Positions 25,673 through 37,000 of a stretch of DNA of 64,000 nucleotides are shown here, piece after piece; the stretch's first letter is position 1, and every line of letters begins with the position of its first letter. The translations under genes were made by a program, and so were the position numbers. The notes below the pieces were generated by a model. The model did no database searches. It was not told where the DNA came from and saw only the letters and a program-made list of their open reading frames with translations. The stretch covers positions 6,324,001 to 6,388,000 of the forward strand of contig OY754464.1 of NCBI GenBank assembly GCA_963575645.1, read 5' to 3'. Source of the DNA: Xanthostigma xanthostigma (lineage: Eukaryota > Arthropoda > Insecta > Raphidioptera > Raphidiidae).

Positions 25673-26092
25673 CAAGGTCGCTGCACCAGAGGCTGGTTTT
25701 GCCGCTGGAGTCGTTGCTGGAACTTGCGCCGGCTGCGAAGATGGAAATAACGTCACAGCGGACTTGGTTACAAGCTGGATTTCAAAATTAGAACAGGACC
25801 TATTTTTCGTATTTGTTTCTCTGCTTGTTTTGAGCAAGAGCCAATCAGAAAACAGTATCTTATCACGTGGGTGACATGGGCAAACGCCCACGAACAAACG
25901 TGACGTCATAGTACGTGTTCTGTTCATAGAGACAATAAACGTTCACTTTGGTTAACATTCGAACTGACATCCAGCTTCAAAACACGCATCGTTTGAAGCC
26001 AACGCATACAAACCGTCACAAAATCCAACACCACGGCACGCTTGAAACCCAGCAGCAAAACCCCCCTCGTGTGCATCGACCTTATTAACGTT
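25673..26092. repeat. MITE-like element, family C
   Basis: It contains GAGGCTGGTTTTGCCGCTGG and, further right, the inverse GCAGCAAAACCCCCCTCGTG. An internal part (GACGTCA-rich, GAGCAAGAGCCAATCAGAA, GAGACAATAAACG) matches 50360-50758 in inverse orientation. Short antisense frames here are by-products. Confidence 0.5.
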
Positions 26093-26376
26093 ATTGCAAA
26101 AAGACGCTCAGCGATTTTACAGTAGGCATCCAAGGTCAATTAAAGAACACAGGGTACCTCGTTCATTAATGACGTCAGTTGGCAGACCGTTGATATTTTT
26201 AACAATCACGCAGTATCAATTGACAGTTCGCTGGATGACGTCATTCCAACAACGAGGTCACCTCTGTATCTAATGACCTTGTAGGTGTCACCAAAGTATA
26301 GTTGACCATAAAACGACCAACTGATTAGGTAGTATAGCTGATGTGATTTTTTAAGATACACTTTAGTGAGTATAGT

Positions 26377-27915
26377 CATAGATAAACGTATTATACTTAG
26401 GAAGATTCGTAACCTAGTTAACCAAAATGAGACCACTTTTATATAGTAAACCTCTTACGTTTCATACCCCTGGCCCACAAACTGAATGTTGTTTTGTGCT
26501 TCCACCTACATTATGGTGAAACTAAAAGTTCAGATAATCTTAAAGCTACCTCTATACTGATCCTAATTACGCGCTCAATGGTTTATAAATTGTTAAAAAC
26601 CATCAATGTTTTTTTTTATTTTTGACGTAGGTATGTGATAATTTTAGTTTTCCGTGACGACAGTTCCGTTTGTTTCAAATCATAGAAACGCCGCGTAAAC
26701 AACGGCACAAATAAATTTCTAAAATAAAAAAAAAACCAAATTTAATTCAAATTTTTTGAATTTTCAAATTTTATTTTGAATAGTCGTGGTAACGTTTTTT
26801 TAGTCTGTTTCACATTTTAATCAAAATCATGGATACGAATTCATTTTAATAATTTAAAACAATTCATTATTCGTCAAAGATCTTTTCAACTTTAAGACAT
26901 ATTAAAGGTCATCTGTAAAAACTTAATCCCGGTGAATTTCGTCTACAATTTTTACAGTTAACGTAACTGCACGAATTACTAACACAAGCCATTATTGAAA
27001 AATTCTCGGAAATGAAATAAGAAATAATTTTTTGACACAATTTATGAACGTACCGACAGAATTTTTTCAAATCAAACATAAGGCTGTTTATATTTTAAAA
27101 CCATGAATACGAATTTAAAAAAAAAATAGTCGAACATTCTCTTTATTATATTTCTGGACTATAGATACCAAAAAAATATCATCTCTGAAAAATCTTTAAA
27201 AAAAAATTCAACTGTCAGGCCGTTAAATAATTAATCATATATTTTTTCACCTACGGATTTTAACAAATTTATAACATGTAATACAGGGTGCATTTTTCGT
27301 CCACTTTGGATTCTACTCTACAATTGTGAATGACATATTATTTTGTAGCATCGAAGATCATGTCAATTATTTTATTATGGGAGAAGTACAGTGTCGGTAT
27401 AAGCATCTAATTAATTAAGATAATAAAAATAATTTAAAATGAAATACCTAATCTTTTTTCTTGAATTTATATTTTTGTTCGGATTTTTTTGACTCAACAT
27501 CAGAACTTTGTTTAAAAATAAAATTTTAATTAAAGTTATTCATTTACTTATGTCAAAAGAAAAATATTTAAAAGCCCAATAATAATGTCACCGCGAGATA
27601 TTGTACAATACAGTTGAATGACGGAAGAGGATCTTTGAAGAACAAATGTAATTATGATGCTGGTCACTAGAGGACCAAATTGCCAGCACAATTCACTACG
27701 GAAAACATATGTAGTTATGATGCTAGTCACCAGACGGCCGAACCATTATCAGCACAATTCACTATGGAAACTCTACATATTCTACACTCGCAGATTAAAA
27801 AAATTTAGCTTATGATGCTCGTCAATAGGTGGCCACCTAGCGGCGAGCATCATAGGTGGTCTCATTTTGGTTAACTAGGATACTTATCTTCCTAAGTATA
27901 ATACGTTTATCTATG
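26377..27915 (-). mobile_element. P-superfamily-like element, copy 2, internally deleted
   Basis: Long inverted ends start CATAGATAAACGTATTATAC and continue into a GTTAACCAAAATGAGACC block. The element is flanked by a 7-bp direct repeat GTATAGT (26370-26376 and 27916-27922). It is an inverted, shorter relative of the 2374-bp element at 52520-54893. A THAP-like fragment lies inside on the minus strand. The THAP domain plus a 7-bp duplication points to the P superfamily (1360/ProtoP-like), by inference. Confidence 0.7.
26885..27005 (-). pseudogene. THAP zinc-finger fragment with stop codon
   Basis: On the minus strand the frame starts MACVSNSCSYVNCKNCRRNS and continues to SFYR, then meets an in-frame TGA where the copy at 53450 reads TTA. 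The Cys-x-x-x-Cys and downstream FYR pattern matches the start of THAP domains. It is a broken transposase N-terminus. Confidence 0.55.
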
Positions 27916-28125
27916 GTATAGTTTAAATTAAAGTGGCATTATTAGTACCTATTACATCGATGAAAAAAATATTGTGTTGTTGATTTAAAAATATAATAAG
28001 TCGTAAATAATTGAAACTGATTTTTAATAAATGAAGTATTCTTCAGAATTGTGTAATTGAATTTACTTTAATTAAATGTTAGTTCAGAAACAATCAGGAG
28101 CAACAACTGTCGAAGAATTGACATA

Positions 28126-31100
28126 ATGAAGGAAAATATAAATGTTCCTAAAACCATTCCTGAACTTCAACTACCAGTACTAACTGATATTTTATGCGAA
28201 TATATAGGTAAGTACATAAAAATCAATCTTTGAATAAAAATCATACAACTGATACAGTAGAGTCCCATAAATGCGGTTTAGATGGGATCGGATCCTGATC
28301 GAATCATCGACAGTCCGGATTAAACGGAATTTGACATAACTGGTTTTAGATGCGTAAAATATTTATTTAAATATTCGGGATTGCTTTAATTAGCATTTGA
28401 ACTTTCTTTCTTAGCCTCTGATTAATAAATCTGCGTTTTTATCCTGTCCGGATTAAAGCGAATGTTTGGACTAGACTCTTTAGGGACCGGATTAGAGGTA
28501 CTCTACTGTATAAGAGATGACATAAATTGGCAATAGAAACAAGAAGTTTGTAAGTTAGACCTGCGGAATTACTGGAGAAGAAAACGTTGAATTAACGGGA
28601 GCCCCTTATTTTTTTTATTTAAGGGGTTACACTACCCAGGCGCGTCAAAAAAATAAGCTTTTTTTGTAATTTATTTTTAGTTCTAGGTGGCGGATCAAAA
28701 AAAAATTTAGGGCTTTTTTACGCATATATTAAAGTTCTCAAAAGTTTTGAAAATTTCATATAACAAATACGTTTTCAAACTTTAAACGCGCTTTTCTCGA
28801 GACTATGTTTTTCAAATTGATGTACACCGTATCTCGCTCAATTTTTGTCCGATTGACTTGAAATTTAAATGACAACTTCTTAGATAGATTTTCCGTGGAA
28901 GTACACACGATTTTTATGATTGAAAAATTATGACGTTTGCAGTTAACAATTTAAGCTCGAGTTTTTGCTAAATAATGGAAAAAAAATTTCTAACTCATAA
29001 AGTTTGTGAATTTTCAAACAAAATTTAAAATCCTCGGTACTTCCATGGAAAAACGATTGTAAAAAAAGAAAAGATATCTTTTTTGTTCCTGATGGTAGGT
29101 ACACCAGGGCTGCTACAATGTACACCGTTTTTCACCTAAAAAAATTGGTTGTCTGTAAAGTCGGTTTACGGACGATAGTTTTACGTGATAACGTATTTCG
29201 ATCGAATATCATATTTAATAATACATAACCTAAATTTTAGTAGCTATCAAACTATATTTTTACCGAGTAATAATTTGATCAACCAAAGCAAAATACATTT
29301 AAGCAATTATAAAAGACATTTAAAAGAATGTATATATATTATATATTTGTTAACAAACCGTATAATTTATCTGGCCATCTGTCAGATGTAGCTTTCGCTG
29401 GAACAGCCGAAAAAAATGTTGAACGCACACTACTCTCTGACGTCACGTCGCTTGCGGAACGTTACTCTTTTTCGTGCGTGCAGCTGGTGTTTCATCAATT
29501 TATAAGACGTTATCAGGTCAAAAAATTGTTGTCTGTTTTTTACATGGACATCTATGTCCATGGTTTTTTATACTACCATGACGCCATTTTGTTATATATA
29601 TTATATAAATTACAAATATTTTTGAGAACTTTAATATATGCGTAAAAAAGCCCTAAATTTTTTTTTTGATCCGCCACCTAGAACTCGTAAAAAAAATTCA
29701 CAAAAAAAGCTTATTTTTTTGACGCACTTGGGTAGTGCAACCCCTTAATTTAGCATTAAAATTTCGGGCGCTTATGCTCTCATTTAAAGTTCGTCATCAG
29801 TCATCACATTAAAACTTCAAAGGCAGCTCTTGCATAGGCATTTGACGCTGACACCTGGTGTCCGAAAATGAATATAAAGCAAAAACGTGTTCACGCCTTC
29901 AAATTATTTGTACAAAAGTGCGTATACTTACTTCTGGGTACTTGAGCCATGCCGACGGGTGTAATTTTTTTGAAGGAGGACGACCAATTAAGAATTTTTC
30001 AGTAAATTTTCCGAACATAATATCGCAAACCTGAAATGTAAATTTTTTAACGGTGTAATTCATTTTTTATGGGATCAACGTTAACAATGGCACTTTTGAA
30101 AAACATATTTTTTATGCAAGTGTGTTGGCTTTCACGGTCGGTTTTTGGTTTCCGGGCTTGTAGGCCGTGATCCATTGGTATTTCTACCTGAGTAGCGTAG
30201 AACACTTCGCCTGCTATCACATCGCCTTTGATGTCTATCGCAGTTGTAGACGAAACGTCAGGTAGAAGAAATATCAATTGACCACGGCCTACAAATCCGG
30301 AAACCAAGAAGATTTGGAACATTTTTTATGATTAAAATGACAGCTTTGTCATTAAATTTAGAATTTTACGTTGCTTGTATATTTATTATTTATACTTCAT
30401 TTTATCAAGTATAGCCACGTTGTAGATTTTTCAAATTTTCACTGGCATTAAATTGTCAAAAATTGTAGATGTCATTACAATAAAAAAAAACTTAGGCAAA
30501 CAATAAATAAATGTTTATATACATACTTACAATTAATTTGAAGACAATGGTGTTTTTTTCTATTTTTCTTTTTTTTTTAATGAAGATTATTTGAACTTGA
30601 AAATTTTTAAATATTTTATCAAAAATGTAAATGAGTGATTGTGATATGAATTCAAATTTGTAAACAACGAATTTTTTCGAATCTTCAAACACAGTTGATC
30701 AAAAACTTTGGGTAGTTACCAAAACCTTTGACTCAAACCGAAATTTTGCATCATTGTTATTTCATGTGGCAAGAGAGCCTCGACGCGGAGTGTAAGAATC
30801 TCAAACTCTCTGCCCTTGTGATGTAATATACTATTGTAAGTTTGGATGTAGGAGATAATCTCCGAAACTGCTCACCCGTTTTCAAAATTTCTTTCACCAA
30901 TATTTGAAAACTATAAAAGCGCTTTTCGCGGAGACCAATTTTGCGTAAGTCGACGAAAAAATAATAGCGATCTACAAATTCGAGCAGTCAGACCGGATAC
31001 GAAACAAAAAACGATGAATTTCGTAACAAATCTGTCCGCAACTTTAATAAAAAAAAACTTGGGTCGCAGTGCGAAACCCTGCCGACAATATAGTGTATTT

Positions 31101-31580
31101 GCTTTTATAAGCAGTGTGGCTCTATTGTATGAACTTAACTTTGTTTTTGGACAAAATAAAAAAAATTACCCTCTAATACACCCCTTAAAACAACATTTTT
31201 TTACTTAATTTCAATACTACATACCAATTCAACATCTGTACCAAATTATATACACCCTTCAGTATGTAAATCCATATCAGTAAACTTGCGTTTTCATAAA
31301 ACTTTTAAGTCCGGTCCTGTCGGGCCGATTTTATTTAAATTTTAACAGCACATTTCAATAATTACTAAAGGGTTAAATTTCAAATTTGAAGTTATTCTGA
31401 AAATTTTTTCCGTATTTTTGGGCCCAAAAACATTTTTCAACCCCTAAATACCCCCCTTAAAATGGCCCGATCGGGCCCATTTTTAATAGGCTTCTTGCGA
31501 TGATGGATTCCAACATGTGGACCAAATTTCGTTTAAATCGATTAAGTCTGTCGAGAGTTATCGTGGTCACACATATATAT

Positions 31581-31619
<39 letters not shown>

Positions 31620-32005
31620 TATATAAACATTTCCAAAAATGGTGCCAAACTTCTTAGAAACTTATGAAACGTCGAGAAATTTTGGTCCGACCCCTAGGTC
31701 CCGCCATCCGACCGATGCCAATAGTGTAAGTGCCTTATGGCAAATACACTAAAAAACGTGAAACGAGAGTCGCTGGCCGATTGTAGAAAGAAAACGCCTT
31801 GTATTTCAAATATAGAAATATATTTTTCTGTTTTATTAATTAAGGCACATTATTTTACCTTAAATATTATTTAATATATTATATTATTAAATATTATTTT
31901 AGTCAATTACAATATAAAATTATTTCAGGATGTATGAGGCAAATCTCCGATCACCGAGAAATAAATGAAATGACGTTGTTGCTACGATCTTATAATATGC
32001 GATGA
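28126..32005 (+). CDS. possible two-exon gene encoding a 52-residue protein of unknown function
   Basis: Exon 1 is 28126-28207: ATG AAG GAA..., ending ...CEYI-G at donor ATAG|GTAAGTAC. Exon 2 is 31929-32005: acceptor TTATTTCAG, then continuing in phase to a TGA. The spliced product starts MKENINVPKTIPELQLPVLT and ends INEMTLLLRSYNMR. The phase match and good splice sites argue for a real gene. The intron (about 3.7 kb) is packed with transposons, as in the other genes here. Against it: the product is very short, I recognise no family, and exon 2 is bracketed by a 12-bp perfect inverted repeat (31928-31939 and 32013-32024) that could be a small element. AATAAA-type signals follow near 32060. 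Confidence 0.4.
28255..28508. mobile_element. pogo/Tigger-type MITE
   Basis: The ends CAGTAGAGTCCC and GGTACTCTACTG are flanked by TA on both sides. Internal GTCCGGATTAAA blocks occur in inverse orientation. The element is 254 bp with no coding content. Confidence 0.7.
28623..29744. mobile_element. TTAA-flanked element with long inverted ends
   Basis: Ends of about 130 bp (GGGGTTACACTACCCAGGCG, then AAATAAGCTTTTTTTG and CTAGGTGGCGGATCAAAA) are inverted at the right side. TTAA lies at both edges (28619-28622, 29745-29748). A family B element is nested inside. No transposase frame is intact. Confidence 0.7.
29139..29527. repeat. family B element, inverted and nested
   Basis: It begins TTGGTTGTCTGTAAAGTCGG and ends near TTATAAGACGTTATCAGGTC, the complement of the ends at 12078-12292. 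It carries the CTTTTTCGTGCGTGCAGC block shared by all copies. Confidence 0.6.
29749..31570. other. intron of the putative 52-residue gene, with a dispersed repeat
   Basis: No further exon is supported. Positions 30215-30340 match the repeat at 85-190 in the same orientation (family E). The 91-aa minus-strand frame over 30047-30322 is a by-product of that repeat. Confidence 0.4.
31571..31625. repeat. TA microsatellite
   Basis: An almost pure run of TA dinucleotides, with a few interruptions. Confidence 0.9.
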
Positions 32006-32083
32006 CTCTACACCTCATACATCCCTGATTCTAAATTAACTCACGTTATAAACTTAAAAATAAATAACAAATTAATATTATTA

Positions 32084-33721
32084 TTATATGTTCCGATAAT
32101 CCAATGGCTCCAGAAGTGGCTCATGCTCGTATGGCACTGTTGTTTTATCGGAAAGTGCTATCATTTTTGCAATAACCTACAAAAAAAAACTTAAAATGAA
32201 AAATCGTTTATATCAAATCTGATTCTTTTGAGTTATATTTCGCACGCTCAACATCAATCACATTTGAATCAGAAAAATACATATTTTAATATTTCCCGAG
32301 GGACCTAATTTGGTGAGACTTCCGAAAAATTCGCCACAAATATGGACAAATCATTTTTATCTCCTCAATATTCTCGGCTGTTTTGAAGACAGGCTGGATT
32401 AAAAATTGTTGGAGAAAACATTCCAGACTTTTCTAGTGACTAGAACACTATTTTCCCCTTACTCTTTAACTGACTGCAAAAATTTGACGTTTATTTTTTT
32501 TTTTATTCGACTATGTCGAAGCCAAAAGGAAGGTTTATGCCTTAAGCAGTCTTATAGACGTTCCCCCCGAGAAAATAAATTAATGGACCGATTTTTAGGT
32601 GTCGACGGATTCGTCTCAAATAGGGAACGACTGATAACGATATCAATATCGGTTATACACCATATCGGCCTTTTGACCGATTATCGGTATCAGCCGATTA
32701 TGGACCGCAATATCGACATATCAGCCTGATAATAATACGACTTTCTTAATGCTTAGTAAAAGTAAGTAAAACACCAAACAAGTTTTTTGAGATTATTAAA
32801 AACAATATACAGTGTAACCTCTTTATAACGTCCTTCGTTATAACGAAAAACTCCCTATAACGTAGAAAATTTTACAGTTTGGTTGGTTTACCTTAAAACT
32901 CATACATTAATACCCTCTTTATAGCGTAACAACCATTCTCTATTACGATGAAATATGTTCATATTTAGGCGTATTTAACAGTGTATTTGTTTTTATACAA
33001 CAAAATGAAGATGAAGAAGATGATAAAGAGGATGATTTTTAACCATCATCAACTATTCAACAAGCACTTGATGCCGCTAAACTTATCGAAACATTCCTAT
33101 TGTTTAATGAAGGTGATTCCACCACATCCCAAGAGTCAAGACATGCATAATACTTAATAAAATACAAAACAAATATTGGCATAGCAAAAACGCCAAGCAA
33201 AGTTAACAGACTGCATGGAATAAATTATTTAGGTGAAATTTGGTTATTTTTCTTTCTTCCCTCCATATAACAAAAACTCTTTATAACGAAAAAAAATGCT
33301 CGGTCCCTTGAGATTCGTTATAAAGAGGTTACACTGTATCTATATATTTTTATTTTTTATTATATAAAGTGTCATCGAATTTTGATATAAACTACCTGTC
33401 TCACAAAGTCAACCATATTTTTTCGAGGGGTTCTTGTTTATCCAATTTTTTCTTAATATTGTTTAAATAACCATTTTGTCATGAATCGCTAATCAAATCT
33501 TCTAAAACTTTATAAAAACTTTTTACCTTATCATTAAAGTCGTTTGGCATGTAATCCCAAAGGAAGTTGTAATATTCCCAGTTCGTTGAGACAATTGCAA
33601 GTCGGACCAATTCGCGTTTTAAATCTTTGACAAGTTCCCGTTGGTACGTTTTTCTTCGCAGTATTGTGGTCACAATTGGTATGATAAATTTAACAAACCT
33701 TATTGATCGAGCCTTTGCCAT
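32084..33721 (-). CDS. possible two-exon gene for a 95-residue basic protein of unknown function
   Basis: Exon 1 is 33527-33721: MAKARSIRFVKFIIPIVTT... to ...YMPNDFNDK, donor AAG|GTAAAA, exactly 65 codons. Exon 2 is 32084-32176: acceptor TTTTTTTTTGTAG, then VIAKMIALSDKTTVPYEHEP and ...LDYRNI stop, entered in phase 0. The N-terminus combines basic residues with a hydrophobic stretch (FVKFIIPIV), which could be a mitochondrial presequence or short membrane anchor. I do not recognise the family. The intron holds a pogo-type MITE. An alternative acceptor-bounded frame at 32286-32393 is also phase-0 compatible and ends in a stop, so alternative 3' exons are possible. It lies convergent with the putative 52-aa gene and downstream of the large Lys/Ser-rich gene. 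Confidence 0.5.
32810..33336. mobile_element. pogo/Tigger-type element, second copy
   Basis: The same CAGTGTAACCTCTTTATAAC ends and TA flanks as 4691-5184, in opposite orientation. It lies in the intron of the putative 95-aa gene and carries remnants of the same transposase-like frame. Confidence 0.75.
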
Positions 33722-33904
33722 TTCGCCATACCTTCAAAAAACATGAAAAAAAAGACATCAAATATATTTCAAATGTTTTCATTTTTTTGTTGTAAAAAAA
33801 ATGTAAAAAACGACAAAGTTAACAGATTAAAATTGTGCTATGTAAATTTTTTTCACTTAATTTAGTCAAAATCAAGACTACTTATTCGTAAAATTATATT
33901 GTTT

Positions 33905-33989
33905 TCTTTTACTCTCCGTTTAACGGAAACTCTTTATAACGTAATAAAATACCCGGTCCCTTCAATTTCGCAATATAGATTTTACACTG
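33905..33989. repeat. end fragment of a pogo/Tigger-type element
   Basis: CTCTTTATAACG...CCCGGTCCCTTCAA...TTTTACACTG resembles one terminus of the elements at 4691 and 32810. It sits just downstream of the stop codon of the minus-strand gene ending at 34017. Confidence 0.5.
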
Positions 33990-34016
33990 TATTTCTATTG
34001 TGAAAATTTAATAAAC

Positions 34017-37000
34017 TTACTTCGGTTCCAATTTTTCAATAAGGTGCTTATATAACCTCTTCGTAACCCAATTTTTCGGCATATACAATTTAGAATTTTT
34101 ATTGAAATCGAATTCCTTTTTTTTCACGGCCTTGCTTGTGCTCGGTTTGGGTTGAGTATTTTGAGCAGCTGGAACTGCTGTGGCGCGTTTGCTACTTGAG
34201 CCAGCTTTGTTTTCTCTAGCGGGACCAGCTGTAAAATAATCAGTTATCTTCTGTGTTTTTAATTTAGCCAATTTTTCCAACACCCTTTTTTCTCTCTGTT
34301 CCGATGCTTTTCTAATGGCTACCCCGATAGCGTCATTATCATCGTAGTCAGAAAGCAATCTTCTGGGCGTGGCATCTTCTTCTATAAACGTTTCTTTATT
34401 TTTGCGGGGACTCGGTCTTACTATTGAAACATTTTTTTCCTTGAAACATGACTTCTCATCATCTTCGGTATTTTTCCGATCGGGTGAATAAACGTCTTTT
34501 TCTTTATCGAATTTTGTTTTTGAAACTGTAATTTTATCGTTTGGTGATGTCGTTAAGTTATGAACTTGGGTCATTACACCATTCGTGTCGAAATCTATTC
34601 TCCCTTTCGAAATTATTTTTTTATTTGGTGTAATATTCGAACTGTTAGTTCGCAAAAAGCTTTCGTTCAAATTAATTAATGAATTTACACCACTAACATA
34701 GTTAACATTTTCGTCCTCGCTGGAAGATTCTAGGTTCTGTTGATTATTCTTAATGTCTGTAGCGTTACGTTCACTATTTTGCGACTTTTCTGGAATATTT
34801 ACAATATTTACCATCGGAATCGGTGTTGCGTTCATAACAGTATTATAGCTGGTATTCAATTGCTTTTTTGTAGTACTTTCTGGTTGGGCAGGTTTTCTTT
34901 CCGCTGCTGTTTGTGTTAAGAATTTCAGAACGGGAATTTTACTTTGAACTGATTTCTTCTTTGGATTCTCTACAAATTTTAAACTTTTTCTTGCAGGCGT
35001 TTCCGTTTCAGAATTCAAACTTTTTCTTGAAGTTTTTTTACGCTCTTCCGAGTTAATCTGTTTATTGATAATTACCGCTGTATTAACAGGTTCAGTTAGT
35101 TCCATTTCCGTTGAATTTTTACCTTTTTCAACAGATTTTTTATTAGTTCGTATCACCTGATCCACTACGGTCATAAAACTCATCGCTGAATTATGACCGT
35201 CGTTGGCATCCATTTCCTCCGATGCTTTTCTTTTGGCGGACCTAAAATTATAACGCATCGATTTTTGGGAAGTCTCGACTGTTTTGTCTAGCTCTTCAGA
35301 ATTCTGTTTCACTTTTTCTTTCTTTTTTGATGCTTTACGCACTGTACTCTTATTTTTATTATCAATTTTGGAATTATTTTTTGCTGGCGTCTTTTCAGGA
35401 CTCTGTTTCATATTTACAGTTTTTTTTTCGACATCTAGCTCCCCACTTTTCGATAAGACCATTTTCTCTCCGCTTCTGTCTTTTGAAGGTATTTTTTCAA
35501 TACTCGATAGATCTAAATTTTCAAAGCTTATTGTTTTTCCAAAACTGAGCGTCCTTCGTGTCGATCGTGCCGGAATTAATTTTCTATTCGATGATTTTCG
35601 AGCACTCTGTACAAGTTCAGGAGAATGAATGAAAACAATTGCATCGGTACTCAATAAAGCAGATTTATTCGAAACGGACATGTCTTTCTTGTTTTCGGGT
35701 GACGCATTACGAACATTTATTTCGGGCTCGTTAACGCCAACCTTTTTTTTTACGTTCGCCACTTTAGACGTTTTCATTCTTTTTGAAACGGATAATATTT
35801 CCATTTCCGAATCACTATTGCTACCAACATAACTGGTATCTGACATTTCATCAGCACCTTTATTTTGTTTTTTCGGCGTACTCAACTCTGTCACATCCGT
35901 ATGTATTTCTACGATTGCATTCTTAAGTAAACGTTGCCTGTCTGATGTTTTTGAATCATTTTTTATTGATGTTTCACTGCCGTTCGAGTTTTTACTTTGT
36001 TTTGTGGCGGTTAAATACTTCACTGGTGACTTTATTTGTATGTCGGATGAATTTTTAGCAGAACTATTGAGTTTTTTGGACATAGTTTTTTCTGTAGAGA
36101 TTTTTGGTTTAGACTTTGAAACTGCTTTCGAATCATTAACTGATTCTAAAGTTTCATTTAAGTCTTTACTTTTATTCAATAAATTGCTCTTTACTCCAAA
36201 AAGCTCTTCTTGTTTTTCAATTCTAACAACTAGGTCTTTGGTTATGTCATGTGAATTTTTTATAGATTTCAATTGATAAGCTCCTGATTCTAAAGCTTTC
36301 GCGGATTCATCACTTCGATTTAATGAGCTATCTTTCTTTGTAAACTGTGCTCTTTGTTTCTTAACACTATCGGACAAACTGACATTTTTTTGAGTGTCGG
36401 AAACTTTTTTAGATTTCTTGACGGGAACTTCTTCAAATTCTTTAGTTTGATTCGATATCTCAGGATTCGTTGTAGATTTGTTTTTCTGCCTTTGTAATTG
36501 ACTTTGTTTCTTAACACTATCGGACAAGCTGACATTTTTTTGAGTGTCGGAAACTTTTTTAGATTTCTTGACGGGAACTTCTTCAAATTCTTTATTTTGA
36601 TTTGATATCTCAGTTTTCGTTCTAGAATTATTTTTCTGCCTTTGTAATTGAGAATCGAAAGTTTTTTTAGACTTCGGCTGAGAAATTTCATCAAAAGCTT
36701 CACAAAATTCACTACTTTCATTCGACTTACTGCTTTTGTTTCCAGATATATTTTTCAGTTTTTCAACACTAACGACTAATTCTTTTAGCACGTTGTGTGA
36801 CGGAGACTTAGAAATTATTTTCGATTCAAATCGAGAAGCTTCGTCGTTGTCCGATTCAAAAGCGTCGTTAAAATCATTACTGGAGATCGATAATGTCTTA
36901 TACTTTTCAAATAACTTCTTCCGTTTGTATGATTTATCACCAGATTTTGACAAATCTTTTATATTTTTAGCAGAGTCGTGTTCAATCGACAACCCTCTTT

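Noticed and set aside
32286..32393. Acceptor-bounded minus-strand frame as the main last exon of the 95-aa gene
   Set aside because: It ends in its own stop with no usable phase-0 donor to the better exon at 32084-32176; kept only as a possible alternative exon.
36320..36721. 133-aa minus-strand frame overlapping the large gene
   Set aside because: An alternative frame of the same tandem-repeat DNA; the main frame is far longer and spliced.
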